The notes: a model not told the origin generated them from the sequence alone. DNA of 64,000 bases from Stutzerimonas azotifigens (GCF_013522725.1 NZ_JAAMRF010000002.1:248001-312000); one strand, 5' to 3'. Shown: positions 51,686 to 60,831, numbered from the stretch's first letter. Translations and numbers: made by a program.

Positions 51686-52143
51686 CGAATTGTTCTCCCT
51701 TGAGTCATGGGCCGCACAGACAGGGCGGCGGCTGTTGGACTGTTGTCGATGGTGCTGGTTGCATTTCTTGTAGCAGGCCTGCTTCGGTAGCGTCGAGTGT
51801 GGCCTTGTTGATCGCTATGCATTGAAAATGCATGAACATCAGTCCCATCGCGCCGCTGGGCATGCTGCCGGTATGCCAGTGCTCCGGCAAGCGACCCGTG
51901 CTGAGCTAGACGTGTAATCCTCTTCTTTGGGCTCTTCATAAGGGTAGCGCGCGAGTGATTGCTCGCTGCCGAGGATTTTTTTCCGGGATTACACGGCCGG
52001 CCTGGTTTCTGGTCTTGTGGGGGGCAAGCGCGATCAGGCAAGTCATTGACGCGGATCAATCGCACCGCACATGCCGCCTGCGGTGCGGTCTGTGGTAGGT
52101 TGCGCGCGTTTTTTCGCCTGCTCGACGGAGACCCGGACGCCAA
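51686..52143. other. Divergent intergenic region, dienelactone hydrolase / MFS
   Basis: 458 bases without a supported gene. It contains a perfect small palindrome ATGCATT-GAA-AATGCAT at 51817-51833 and an Anr/FNR-type box at 52046-52059 (separate entry). A 61-residue minus frame at 51705 shows no recognisable feature. Confidence 0.5.
52046..52059. promoter_or_regulatory. Anr/FNR-type box upstream of the MFS gene
   Basis: TTGAC-GCGG-ATCAA fits the FNR/Anr/Dnr consensus TTGAY-N4-RTCAA, 85 bases before the MFS start. At that distance it could sit near -41 of a class II promoter. Oxygen-linked expression is inference. Confidence 0.5.
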
Positions 52144-53331
52144 ATGGCTATCAACACTGACACAGCCCACCTCAGGCAGGGCACGACGGCTTATCGGCGA
52201 GCGACGCTGGCGTTGTTCTGTGCAGGCTTCGCCACCTTCGCATTGCTGTATTGCGTGCAGCCCCTATTGCCGTCGCTGGCGGCAGCGTTTCGAGTCTCGG
52301 CGGCGAGTAGCAGTCTTGTGCTTTCGTTGAGCACGCTCAGCCTTGCGGTCAGCCTGCTGATCGCTGGAGCGCTGGGCGAAGCCTGGGGTCGCAAACCGGT
52401 GATGGCCGCCGCGCTGGGGCTCTCCTGCCTCCTCGGGCTGGCCTGTGTGCTGGTCGAGTCCTGGCAACTGCTCCTGATTCTGCGTGCGTTGCTCGGGGTC
52501 GCGCTGAGCGGGCTGCCGGCCTTGGCGATGGCCTACGTCGGCGAGGAGTTCGAGCCCGCATCGTTGCCCGCGGCGATGGGCCTGTACATCGGAGGCACGG
52601 CGCTGGGTGGGTTGCTCGGTCGGCTGCTGGCCGGCCTGCTCAGCGATATCGGCGGCTGGAAGCTGGCGTTGGGCGGCATCGCCGGGATGGCGTTGATCTC
52701 GCTGGCGCTGTTCTTCTGGCTGCTGCCGGCTTCCCGGCATTTCAAGGCCCAGCCGCTATCGCTACGCGGGCTGGCCGGCAACTTCGCCGCTCACCTGCGC
52801 AGCCCCATGCTGCGGCGGTTGTTCCTGCTGGGTTTCCTGCTGATGGGCGGCTTCGTTGCGCTGTTCAACTACATCGGTTTTCGCCTGGCGGGCGATCCGT
52901 TCAGGTTGTCCTCCACCGTCATCGGCCTGCTGTTCACCGTCTACCTGGCGGGCATTTTCAGCGCCGGCTGGGCAGGGCGACTGGTGCCGCGGTTCGGTGC
53001 GCGGCAGGTATTGCTGCTGGGGATCGCGCTGATGCTGGTTGGCGTCGGTCTCTGCGCGACGCCGTGGCTGGCGGCCATCATCCTCGGGCTGGGGTTGTTC
53101 ACCCTGGGCTTCTTCGCGGCCCATGCAGTGGCCAGCGGGCAGGTGGGGTATCACGCACAGGGCGCCAAGGCGCAGGCCTCGGCGCTGTATCTGTTCGCCT
53201 ATTACCTGGGGTCGAGCCTGGTGGGCTACCTGGGTGGCTATATCTGGGAGCATGCTGGCTGGCTTGCCCTGGTCGCAGCACTGGCGGCCCTGTTCGTTCT
53301 TGCCGGTGGATTGGCGCGGCGCTTGCCATAG
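52144..53331 (+). CDS. MFS transporter
   Basis: 395 aa with about 12 hydrophobic segments in two halves. Typical motif A lies between helices 2 and 3 (GALGEAWGRKPVM, residues about 77-89) and is partly repeated in the second half (GRLVPRFGARQVL). GGTALGGLLGRLLAG near 149 resembles the drug-exporter motif C region. It resembles the YnfM-like group of inner-membrane exporters. Substrate unknown. Confidence 0.88.
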   Translation: MAINTDTAHLRQGTTAYRRATLALFCAGFATFALLYCVQPLLPSLAAAFRVSAASSSLVLSLSTLSLAVSLLIAGALGEAWGRKPVMAAALGLSCLLGLACVLVESWQLLLILRALLGVALSGLPALAMAYVGEEFEPASLPAAMGLYIGGTALGGLLGRLLAGLLSDIGGWKLALGGIAGMALISLALFFWLLPASRHFKAQPLSLRGLAGNFAAHLRSPMLRRLFLLGFLLMGGFVALFNYIGFRLAGDPFRLSSTVIGLLFTVYLAGIFSAGWAGRLVPRFGARQVLLLGIALMLVGVGLCATPWLAAIILGLGLFTLGFFAAHAVASGQVGYHAQGAKAQASALYLFAYYLGSSLVGYLGGYIWEHAGWLALVAALAALFVLAGGLARRLP

Positions 53332-53346
53332 CGCCCCGCGAGAGGC

Positions 53347-53841
53347 TCACTCCTCCCGTTGCTGTCCGCTGAAGGTCAGCGTCGCCCGGCAACGTCGGCA
53401 GATGTAACGCCGGCCTTTGGCGACCAGTGCGTGACGCTGCGCGGTGAACGAGAACTCCTGTTCGATGCAGTCGCAGCGGTAAAGGTAGCGCGTGCCGCGT
53501 CGGCGGGGCACTTCATAGGTGTGGCAGCGGTCAGGGGGCAGTTCGTACACGCCGCGCATGATTAGTTGCCATTCTTCCCCGTGGGGCCTGATCTGCGGGC
53601 CGAACAGCTGGTGTGCGACCAGGTGGGCGACTTCGTGCGCCACTGTCTGGCGCAGGAAATGTTCACGGTTCTGTTCGTACAGCTGGGCGTTGAAGCGCAG
53701 CAGATTCTGCTGCAGATGCGCGACGCCGGCCTTTTGCCCGCGCAGCTTGAGACTGACGTCGGGGCGGGCAAAGGGCTGTTTGAAAAAGGCCTCGGCGAGC
53801 TGATAGCAGCTCTCCACGCGGGCCAGCAGGCGTTCGGGCAT
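53347..53841 (-). CDS. sprT: SprT-family zinc metalloprotease-like protein
   Basis: 164 aa. The zinc-protease motif HEVAH is at residues 69-73, with a third ligand likely in the following GEEW region. A C-terminal zinc ribbon is formed by YRCDCIEQ and ICRRCRATLTF. The ATG at 53841 gives the family's length and N-terminus; the much longer open frame reads into Yip1 sequence in the wrong frame. SprT relates to the eukaryotic DNA-protein crosslink protease Spartan; the bacterial role is unclear. Confidence 0.88.
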   Translation of the reverse strand: MPERLLARVESCYQLAEAFFKQPFARPDVSLKLRGQKAGVAHLQQNLLRFNAQLYEQNREHFLRQTVAHEVAHLVAHQLFGPQIRPHGEEWQLIMRGVYELPPDRCHTYEVPRRRGTRYLYRCDCIEQEFSFTAQRHALVAKGRRYICRRCRATLTFSGQQREE

Positions 53842-53888
53842 GATCGGGGCTCCAGGCAGGCCGCGATTATGCCAAAAGCGAGCAGCCC

Positions 53889-54554
53889 TTACAGGCCGCC
53901 TGGTTCCTCCTGCGGTCGCTCGTCCTGGGTGCCGTAGCTCTGGGCTTCCTGAACGGTGCGCTCGTAGGTCGGATCGAGTGCCAGTACCCAGAACAGGATC
54001 ATCGGTACCTTGAGGTTGACCAGCACCAGCAAGCCGATGCCCCAGGTGCAGGCGCCATAGAAGAATGTCTTGCGCTTGTCGATGTGCATGAACCTGGGCA
54101 GGCCGACGAACAGCAGGTAGGTCGAGTAGGCGCCAGCGGCGAGCAGTACGAAAATGGCGACCCAGCGCGTTGGATAGAGTGCACCGAGGCCCGCGATCAG
54201 GAACGGGCTGATGATGTAGGCCACGAAGCCCACGCACTGGTTGAAGGTCGCCCGCGACTCGAAATGGCGCGAGAGCCACTGCAGAAGCAGGCCCATGATG
54301 AAGGTGCCGAGAATGATGGTGATGTAGATCAGCCCGCTCAGCTGCAGGGCGCTGCGGGTATCGAGGCGGATGCGTTCCGCGTCGACCAGGCTCCAGCCGA
54401 CGTAGCGTGTACCGATGAACATGCAGATGGCCGGAAGCAGGGTGAACAGCAGCAGGTGGGGGATGTACTTGGAACTGTTTTTCTCCTCGTCTTGGCGAAT
54501 GTCCGCCCATGCCTTCTCAGGCTTGGTCATCAGGGTAAACAGGTGCGGGATCAT
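53889..54554 (-). CDS. Yip1-family membrane protein, paralogue A
   Basis: 221 aa. A soluble start (PHLFTLMTKPEKAWADIRQ) is followed by five hydrophobic segments, at about residues 29-48, 67-88, 107-130, 135-157 and 170-190 (CTWGIGLLVLVNL). The Yip1 domain is widespread and of unknown function in bacteria. The ATG at 54554 is preferred because GGAG lies just upstream. The protein from 54709 is a homologue with the same plan. Confidence 0.82.
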   Translation of the reverse strand: MIPHLFTLMTKPEKAWADIRQDEEKNSSKYIPHLLLFTLLPAICMFIGTRYVGWSLVDAERIRLDTRSALQLSGLIYITIILGTFIMGLLLQWLSRHFESRATFNQCVGFVAYIISPFLIAGLGALYPTRWVAIFVLLAAGAYSTYLLFVGLPRFMHIDKRKTFFYGACTWGIGLLVLVNLKVPMILFWVLALDPTYERTVQEAQSYGTQDERPQEEPGGL

Positions 54555-54708
54555 TGGACTCTCCATCTGCCTTCAGGGCCTGCCGTGTAAACACACGGAC
54601 TGGCGATGCTGTTTAGAACGGCAGATGGGGCGAGGGTTTCGTCGAAGAACGGGGTGCGGCAAATGAAACGGGCCGCGCAAGGCGGCCCATTGGCGGGCTC
54701 GATGCCGG

Positions 54709-55308
54709 TCAGCGCACGTAGACCGGACCGATACCCATGCCCCATGTGATGACCGATACGGCAATGATGGCTACCAGTACGACCAGTCCCACGGCCAGTA
54801 CCGAACTCGAGAACAGGAAGCCTTCATCGGAATGGATATTCATGAAGGTCGGCAATCCCACATAAAGCAGATACACCGTGTAGCAGATCGATGCAGTCCC
54901 CACCAGCATGCCCAACCACAAGTGCGGATAGAGGGCGGCGAGCCCTCCGATGAACAGCGGCGTGGCCGTATAGGCCGCGAATACCACACACTGGGCCAAG
55001 GTCGGATTGGAATCGTAGGTGCGCGACATCCAGTGGATGAAGGCCCCCATCACCGCAACGCCAGCGAGCATGCACAAATAGGACATCAGCGTCAGTTGGA
55101 AGGCACTCGACTCGGTGAGCTTCACCGGCGTGCCACCGCCGATGCTCCAACCCATCTGCGTCGTGCCTATATAAGCGGAAACGGCCGGTATCGCTGCCAG
55201 TACCAAAACATGGGTCAGGTACATATGGCTGATGGTTTCTTCTTCACCGCGGATCTGTTGCCACTCTTGGCCTGGATGCGTGAACAGGCCCCACACATGA
55301 TTGATCAT
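54709..55308 (-). CDS. Yip1-family membrane protein, paralogue B
   Basis: 199 aa with the same topology as the downstream paralogue: WGLFTHPGQEWQQIRGEEE opening, then helices near residues 30-48, 66-90, 105-128, 132-152 and 168-190. Shared elements include LPxFM(N/H)I in the loop before the last helix. GGAGAAG precedes the ATG. The two genes are 150 bases apart on the same strand and probably arose by duplication. Confidence 0.82.
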   Translation of the reverse strand: MINHVWGLFTHPGQEWQQIRGEEETISHMYLTHVLVLAAIPAVSAYIGTTQMGWSIGGGTPVKLTESSAFQLTLMSYLCMLAGVAVMGAFIHWMSRTYDSNPTLAQCVVFAAYTATPLFIGGLAALYPHLWLGMLVGTASICYTVYLLYVGLPTFMNIHSDEGFLFSSSVLAVGLVVLVAIIAVSVITWGMGIGPVYVR

Positions 55309-55437
55309 GCCGACTTCTCCTCTTGGTAGGAGGTCGCGCGCATAACCAATCGACCCCGGCGTGCGACCTTGTGTCGCAGTATAGGAAGCGAGGCAACGCC
55401 GCGGGCGGGGGGGTTAGAGCGTTTCGAAGCTAAGCGG

Positions 55438-56034
55438 TCAGCGGTAATAGCGCTGCAATATTTCCATTGCCAGGTTGATCGACTGCAGACGCGTAGTACT
55501 TCCGCCACGATCGGGGTGGTGCTGACTGACCAGTTGGCGATAGCGCAGTTTGATTACTGCAAGGGTCAGCGGCTGCGGCGAAGAATCGAGTTCGAACAGT
55601 TCGAGCGCGGCGCGTTTTTCATCACCGCCCTGCATGCGTGTCCAGAAGCTTTCGAGCAACTTCTCCACGTCCTCCTCGCGGGTGTCGCGCAGGGTGCTCA
55701 GGTCCAGGTAGTACTCGCGCAGCGGGTCCTGCAGCGCCAGTTCGTCGCTGCCTTCGGCATAGGGCAGCAACTGGATGCACAGAGGTGAAATCGACACTTG
55801 AGCGGAGCGCTCGGCCAGCAGGCGGTCCCGCAGTAGGTAGAGGGCGTTGAACACCAGGAAATGCGTGCGGAACAGCACCAGCTTGTCCGTTAGGGGGAGG
55901 TTCGGGATACGTGTGCTGTGGCGGCTCTTGAGCTGCTGGATGAGCTGATATTCGCTGCAGCCCTGGGGTTGCTCGCGCAGGAGTATCAGCAACTGGTCGG
56001 GGAGCTCCAGCTCCGGGGGTAGGTCCTTGTTCAT
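55438..56034 (-). CDS. DnaJ-related protein
   Basis: 198 aa. The N-terminal ~130 residues match the DnaJ-related N-terminal domain (EYQLIQQLKSRH, then FLVFNALYLLRDRL). The C-terminal 60 residues form a J-domain ending with HHPDRGGS, which contains the HPD tripeptide needed to stimulate Hsp70 ATPase. The J-domain at the C-terminus distinguishes it from DnaJ itself. Partner and client unknown. It diverges from ttcA. Confidence 0.85.
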   Translation of the reverse strand: MNKDLPPELELPDQLLILLREQPQGCSEYQLIQQLKSRHSTRIPNLPLTDKLVLFRTHFLVFNALYLLRDRLLAERSAQVSISPLCIQLLPYAEGSDELALQDPLREYYLDLSTLRDTREEDVEKLLESFWTRMQGGDEKRAALELFELDSSPQPLTLAVIKLRYRQLVSQHHPDRGGSTTRLQSINLAMEILQRYYR

Positions 56035-56154
56035 CGACGCAGCCTAGCACGGGCGGTGCGGTAGCGGACGGTCGGCCAGTCGATGGGGTAGGGGCGCGGC
56101 ACGTTTGTGCGTAAAATGCGCGCCTTTCGCACTATTCCCGGATTCCTGAGCACC

Positions 56155-56979
56155 ATGGGCACCCTTTCGGTCAACCAGAACAAACTGCAGAAACGCATCC
56201 GTCGTCTCGCCGGCGAAGCCGTCACCGATTTCAACATGATCGAGGACGGCGACAAGGTGATGGTCTGTCTGTCCGGCGGCAAGGACAGCTACACCATGCT
56301 CGACGTGCTGCTCTATCTGCAGAAGGTGGCCCCGATCCGCTTCGAGATCGTCGCGGTGAACATGGATCAGAAGCAGCCCGGTTTCCCCGAGCACGTGCTG
56401 CCGCAGTACCTGGAATCGGTGGGGGTGCCGTACCACATCATTGAGAAGGACACCTACTCGGTGGTCAAGGAGAAGATTCCTGAGGGCAAGACCACCTGCT
56501 CGCTGTGTTCGCGGCTGCGTCGTGGCACGCTCTATACCTACGCCGACGAGATCGGTGCGACCAAGATGGCGCTCGGACACCATCGCGACGACATCCTCGA
56601 AACCTTCTTCCTCAACATGTTCTACGGCGGAACCCTGAAGGCCATGCCGCCCAAGCTGCTTTCCGACGACGGGCGCAACGTGGTGATTCGCCCGCTGGCC
56701 TACTGCAACGAGGCGGACATTGAGGCCTACGCGCGGATCAGGGAGTTTCCGATCATCCCGTGCAACCTCTGCGGCTCGCAGGAGAACCTGCAGCGCCAGG
56801 TGGTCAAGGAGATGCTGCAGGAGTGGGAGCGCAAGAGCCCGGGGCGCACCGAGATCATGTTCCGTGCCCTGCAGAACGTGGTGCCGTCGCAGCTGGCGGA
56901 CCGCAACCTCTTCGACTTCCAGAGCCTCAGGATCGACGACAGCGCGACGCCACGCTTCCTCGACGTGATGAGCCTGTAA
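56155..56979 (+). CDS. ttcA: tRNA 2-thiocytidine biosynthesis protein TtcA
   Basis: 274 aa enzyme that thiolates C32 of tRNA. The PP-loop SGGKDS is at residues 40-45, and the Cys pair CSLC near 120 plus Cys in CNLCGSQ near 203 bind the iron-sulphur cluster. The ATG at 56155 matches the family opening ([15 protein letters not shown]); upstream residues do not. It is followed after nine bases by a glycosylase gene, probably in one operon. Confidence 0.95.
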   Translation: MGTLSVNQNKLQKRIRRLAGEAVTDFNMIEDGDKVMVCLSGGKDSYTMLDVLLYLQKVAPIRFEIVAVNMDQKQPGFPEHVLPQYLESVGVPYHIIEKDTYSVVKEKIPEGKTTCSLCSRLRRGTLYTYADEIGATKMALGHHRDDILETFFLNMFYGGTLKAMPPKLLSDDGRNVVIRPLAYCNEADIEAYARIREFPIIPCNLCGSQENLQRQVVKEMLQEWERKSPGRTEIMFRALQNVVPSQLADRNLFDFQSLRIDDSATPRFLDVMSL

Positions 56980-56988
56980 GGCAAGCCG

Positions 56989-57660
56989 ATGCGCGACTAT
57001 AAATGGCTGCATGAATACTGCCTGAACCGCTTCGGCTCTGCCGCTGCGCTGGAGGCGCGTCTACCGCAGCCGTTGACCGCCGAGCAGCTCAGGACCATCC
57101 CCGACGATCGTTACCTGTCGCAACTGAGCCTGCGCATCTTCCGCGCCGGGCTCAAGCACAGCCTGGTGGATGCCAAGTGGCCGGCCTTCGAGCAGGCGTT
57201 CTTCGGCTTCGATCCGCACAAGGTGGTGCTGATGGGCGGCGAGCACATCGAGCGACTGATGCAGGACGCTCGGCTGATCCGCCACCTGGGCAAGCTCAAG
57301 AGCGTGCCGCGCAATGCGCAGCTCATCCTCGACGTGCAACGGGAGCGGGGCAGCTTCGCCGCGCTGATCGCCGATTGGCCCGTGACCGATATCGTCGGGC
57401 TCTGGCGCTACCTGGCCAAGCACGGCAACCAGATGGGCGGGCTGTCGGCACCGCGCTTTTTGCGCATGGTCGGCAAGGACACCTTCGTCACCACCCAGGA
57501 TGTGGTGGCGGCGCTGAGCGCGCAGCAGGTCATCGACAAGGCCGCGACCAGTCAGCGCGATCTCGCGGCGGTCCAGGCTGCCTTCAACGAGTGGCATGCC
57601 CAGAGCGGGCGCCCGCTCTGCCAGCTATCGTTCATGCTGGCGCACACGGTCAACCATTGA
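56989..57660 (+). CDS. DNA-3-methyladenine glycosylase I-like protein
   Basis: 223 aa. It resembles the Tag family in the helical glycosylase fold: DYKWLHEYCLNRFG start, DRYLSQLSLRIFRAGLKHSLVD near residue 41, and VGKDTFVTTQDVVAAL near 162. The zinc-binding Cys/His signature of classical Tag is not evident, so this is the shorter Tag-like subgroup. It would remove alkylated bases. It follows ttcA closely and precedes the Sir2 gene by 36 bases. Confidence 0.8.
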   Translation: MRDYKWLHEYCLNRFGSAAALEARLPQPLTAEQLRTIPDDRYLSQLSLRIFRAGLKHSLVDAKWPAFEQAFFGFDPHKVVLMGGEHIERLMQDARLIRHLGKLKSVPRNAQLILDVQRERGSFAALIADWPVTDIVGLWRYLAKHGNQMGGLSAPRFLRMVGKDTFVTTQDVVAALSAQQVIDKAATSQRDLAAVQAAFNEWHAQSGRPLCQLSFMLAHTVNH

Positions 57661-57696
57661 GCGGTGCGCGCGCGATCTTCAGCTGAGGGAGCCGCG

Positions 57697-58470
57697 ATGG
57701 AGCGGAACATTGCACGCCTCGTCGAGGCCCTAGCGCAGGCTAGGCGCACGCTGATCGTCACCGGTGCGGGCCTTTCGGCCGATTCGGGACTGCCCACCTA
57801 CCGTGGGCTGGGCGGTCTGTACAATGGTCATACGACCGAAGGCCTGCCCATCGAGGCCGCCTTGTCTGGGCCGATGCTGGTGCAAGACCCCGCGCTGTGC
57901 TGGAAGTACCTGGCCGAATTGGGCAAGGCGTGTCTGGGGGCAAGGCCGAACGCCGGCCATTACGCCATCGCCGATTACCAGCGACGCACGCCCGGTTGCT
58001 GGGTCCTGACGCAGAACATCGATGGCTACCACCGCGCCGCCGGGAGCCCGCCCGAGCGGCTGATCGAGATCCACGGCGAACTGCAACCCCTGTTCTGTCA
58101 GCGCTGCGGTACGCAGGATCCTGAACTCGAAGCCCATCTGAGCCGAGCGCTACCGCCGCGGTGTGCACGGTGCGATGGTGTGCTGCGACCGCCGGTCGTG
58201 CTGTTCGAGGAGATGTTGCCGGCCAAGGCGCTCGAGACGCTGCAGCGCGAGGTCGCCCAGGGCTTCGATGTAGTGCTGGCGGTGGGCACCACGGCGAGCT
58301 TCCCGTACATCGTCGAGCCGATCCTGCGTACCCGCCAGCAGGGCGGTTTCACGGTCGAGATCAATCCGGGTGAAACGGAGCTTTCGGGTATTTTCGACCT
58401 GCGTCTCGCGGCTAGCGCGTCAGACGTTTTGCCGCACGCACTTGGTCACATTTCCCATGTTAGAAATTGA
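57697..58470 (+). CDS. NAD-dependent protein deacylase, Sir2 family
   Basis: 257 aa sirtuin. GAGLSADSGLPTYRG (residues 23-37) is the NAD-binding motif, TQNIDGYH near 112 the catalytic-core motif, and the general-base His is in EIHGEL. Zinc-binding pairs are CQRCG and CARCDG. GTTASFPYI and EINPGETE complete the Rossmann domain. The DSGLPTYRG motif lacks the Tyr/Arg desuccinylase signature that I could confirm, so acyl specificity is open. GAGGGA precedes the ATG. Confidence 0.92.
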   Translation: MERNIARLVEALAQARRTLIVTGAGLSADSGLPTYRGLGGLYNGHTTEGLPIEAALSGPMLVQDPALCWKYLAELGKACLGARPNAGHYAIADYQRRTPGCWVLTQNIDGYHRAAGSPPERLIEIHGELQPLFCQRCGTQDPELEAHLSRALPPRCARCDGVLRPPVVLFEEMLPAKALETLQREVAQGFDVVLAVGTTASFPYIVEPILRTRQQGGFTVEINPGETELSGIFDLRLAASASDVLPHALGHISHVRN

Positions 58471-58530
58471 TCATCGAACTCATTGAAGGCATAGTCGCGC
58501 CACCTTCAATTTCCAGACACGGTCGTGCCC

Positions 58531-59166
58531 ATGCTCAAACGCTTCGCACCCCTCGTGCCTTTCGCACTCATCGCATTGCTTGGCGCCTGTGCAACAGCGC
58601 CTCAGACAAGTGAAATCGACACCGCCGCGCAATCCGTCCGGGCAGCGGTTGGCCCAGCCAAGTTCAAGCTGTCCGAGCTGCCTGAAGAGTCTGCCGAGAT
58701 GCAGGTCGGCGAATTCGACGACGACCATGACTACAAGTTGCCGCAGCTGGCTGACAGCGTTCTGGAACGCGGCTTCGATCTGGTGGGCACGCCTTACCGC
58801 TACGGCGGTGGCTCGGTAAAGACCGGTTTCGACTGCAGCGGCTTCGTCGGCTTCGTGTTTCGCAAGGAGACCGGGATCGAGCTGCCGCGCTCTACGCGCG
58901 AGATGATCAAGCTGGACGCTCCGAAAATACGCCGCGATCAGCTTGCGCCCGGCGACATCGTCTTCTTCAACAACCGTGGTCGTGGTCGTGTCAGCCATGC
59001 AGGCATCTACATCGGCGACGACCAGTTCATCCATTCCGCCAGCCGTCGCAGTGGCGGCGTTCGTGTAGACAGCCTGGACGACGCCTACTGGCGCGCCAGT
59101 TTCATGGAGGCCAAGCGGATCCTCGCTTCGGCGCCTTCGACCCAGGTGATCGCGCGGCACCCGTAA
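58531..59166 (+). CDS. NlpC/P60 family lipoprotein endopeptidase, copy 1
   Basis: 211 aa. Signal peptide with lipobox LLGAC (Cys20). A linker of about 55 residues follows, then the NlpC/P60 domain: GTPYRYGGGSVKTGFDCSG with catalytic Cys, VSHAGIYIGDDQFIH with catalytic His. These enzymes cut gamma-D-Glu-diaminopimelate bonds in peptidoglycan. The ATG at 58531 is preferred over a GTG six bases earlier. The next gene encodes a shorter homologue. Confidence 0.9.
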   Translation: MLKRFAPLVPFALIALLGACATAPQTSEIDTAAQSVRAAVGPAKFKLSELPEESAEMQVGEFDDDHDYKLPQLADSVLERGFDLVGTPYRYGGGSVKTGFDCSGFVGFVFRKETGIELPRSTREMIKLDAPKIRRDQLAPGDIVFFNNRGRGRVSHAGIYIGDDQFIHSASRRSGGVRVDSLDDAYWRASFMEAKRILASAPSTQVIARHP

Positions 59167-59274
59167 TTTCCTGTAATCACGGCGGCGCTCTGCGCCGTCG
59201 CTCTTCGTCTATCGCGGGTTGCGTTCCAGCAGGCATGGCGGCAGAGTGACAGCTTTCTGTCCGGACCGTCTGCC

Positions 59275-59805
59275 ATGCCTGTTACGGCTCGTCTCTGCCT
59301 CATTTCCCTGCTTGCCCTGTTGGGCGCATGCGCCAGCCAGCCGCCGTCGGCCCCGCCGGTTGCGCCGCAGATCGTCGCACCTGCCGGAAGCTTTCCGCGC
59401 GCCGCCGAAGACGTGCTGTTCCGCGCCCTGGGCCTGGTCGGCACGCCCTATCGCTACGGCGGCAACACCCCCGAAGGCGGCTTCGACTGCAGCGGCCTGA
59501 TCGGCTACGTCTACCGTGATGCGGCAGGCGTCGCGCTTCCCCGTACCACGCAGGAGCTGAGCCGCATGCGCGCCTCCACGGTGCGCGTCGATGCGCTGGG
59601 CCCTGGCGATCTGGTGTTCTTCGCCACAAACGGCGGCAGCCGTGTCAGTCACGCCGGCATCTACGTAGGCGAGGGGCGCTTCGTCCATGCACCGTCGACG
59701 GGTGGAACGGTGCGCCTCGACAGCCTCTCCAATGGCTATTGGAAGAACAGCTACCTGAGCGCCAAGCGTGTGCTCGACAACGAACGCCTCGCCCATAATC
59801 CCTAG
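59275..59805 (+). CDS. NlpC/P60 family lipoprotein endopeptidase, copy 2
   Basis: 176 aa. Lipobox LLGAC with Cys19, a short Pro-rich linker, then GTPYRYGGNTPEGGFDCSG (catalytic Cys) and VSHAGIYVGEGRFVH (catalytic His). It resembles the preceding gene over the whole domain but has a linker about half the length, which sets how far the active site reaches from the membrane. The two likely arose by duplication. Confidence 0.9.
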   Translation: MPVTARLCLISLLALLGACASQPPSAPPVAPQIVAPAGSFPRAAEDVLFRALGLVGTPYRYGGNTPEGGFDCSGLIGYVYRDAAGVALPRTTQELSRMRASTVRVDALGPGDLVFFATNGGSRVSHAGIYVGEGRFVHAPSTGGTVRLDSLSNGYWKNSYLSAKRVLDNERLAHNP

Positions 59806-59844
59806 CCGGCCATGCCCGCGCCGGCCGCCTGACCGGAGACCGGA

Positions 59845-60507
59845 ATGACCGCGCGCACCCTTCAGCTCGACGATGCCCTTCACCGTTACCTGCTCGACGT
59901 ATCGCTGCGCGAGTCGCCCTTGCTGCGTCGACTGCGCGACGAAACCCAGGCGCTGCCCCGGGCGAGCTGGCAGATCTCGCCGGAACAGGGCCAGTTCATG
60001 AATCTGCTGGTGCGCCTGATCGGTGCCCGGCGGATCGTCGAGGTCGGCACCTTCACCGGCTACAGCGCGCTGTGCATGGCCGAGGCGACGGGAGAAGAGG
60101 GCAGGCTGATCTGCTGCGATCTGCCGGGCGACTACCACGCGATCGCACGGCGTTACTGGGAAGAGGCGGGTGTTGCCCCGCGCATCGATCTTCGCCCGGG
60201 TCCGGCGCTCGACACCCTGGCCTCGCTGCGCGAGGAAGTCGCACCCGGGCATTTCGACCTGATGTTCATCGACGCCGACAAGGCCAACTACCCGCATTAT
60301 CTGGAGCACGCTCTGGTGCTGGTGCGTCAGGGCGGGCTGATTCTCTTCGACAACACGCTGTGGAGCGGTCGGGTTTTGGAAGCCGAACCGGCGAGCGCCG
60401 ATACGCGAGCGATCCAGGCACTCAACCGGGCGCTGCGCGACGACAGCCGCGTCGACCTTTCGCTGCTGCCACTCGGCGATGGGCTGACGATCTGCCGTAA
60501 GCGTTGA
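59845..60507 (+). CDS. SAM-dependent O-methyltransferase, family 3
   Basis: 220 aa class I methyltransferase of the caffeoyl-CoA/catechol type. Motif I is VEVGTFTGYSAL (about residues 61-72), the metal-binding Asp is in LMFIDADKANYP near 136, and FDNTLWSG near 169 is the second metal-ligand region. GGAG precedes the ATG. The substrate is unknown. The HNH gene starts immediately after its stop, four bases on. Confidence 0.88.
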   Translation: MTARTLQLDDALHRYLLDVSLRESPLLRRLRDETQALPRASWQISPEQGQFMNLLVRLIGARRIVEVGTFTGYSALCMAEATGEEGRLICCDLPGDYHAIARRYWEEAGVAPRIDLRPGPALDTLASLREEVAPGHFDLMFIDADKANYPHYLEHALVLVRQGGLILFDNTLWSGRVLEAEPASADTRAIQALNRALRDDSRVDLSLLPLGDGLTICRKR

Positions 60508-60510
60508 ACC

Positions 60511-60831
60511 ATGGTGCAGACGATCCGGCTGCCGCCGCAGCCGCAGGCCTGCGAACTTTGCGGGCGCCAGGTCGCGCTGACGCGCCACCACCTGATTCCC
60601 AAATCCCTGCACGACAAAGCCTATGTACAAAAGCGCTACGGGCGCCTGGAGCGCATCACCGCCACGCTATGGGTCTGCCGGCCCTGCCATGACCAGATCC
60701 ACAAGGTGCTGAGCGAAAAGGAGCTGGCGCTCAGCTACAACAGCCGCGAGGCACTGCTGGCGCATCCGCAAATTCAGACTTTCGTCCAATGGCTTTCGCG
60801 CAAACCGGCCGGATTCGTACCCAGGCACTAG
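60511..60831 (+). CDS. Small HNH-type protein
   Basis: 106 aa. The treble-clef zinc site is formed by Cys14 and Cys17 (CELCG) and Cys56 and Cys59 (CRPCH). The catalytic-type HH is at residues 26-27 (TRHHLIPKS) and the last His is at 64. This is the layout of an HNH nuclease module. It has no extra DNA-binding domain. It is tightly linked to the methyltransferase gene. No restriction or phage genes adjoin, so a housekeeping or unknown role is likely. Confidence 0.8.
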   Translation: MVQTIRLPPQPQACELCGRQVALTRHHLIPKSLHDKAYVQKRYGRLERITATLWVCRPCHDQIHKVLSEKELALSYNSREALLAHPQIQTFVQWLSRKPAGFVPRH

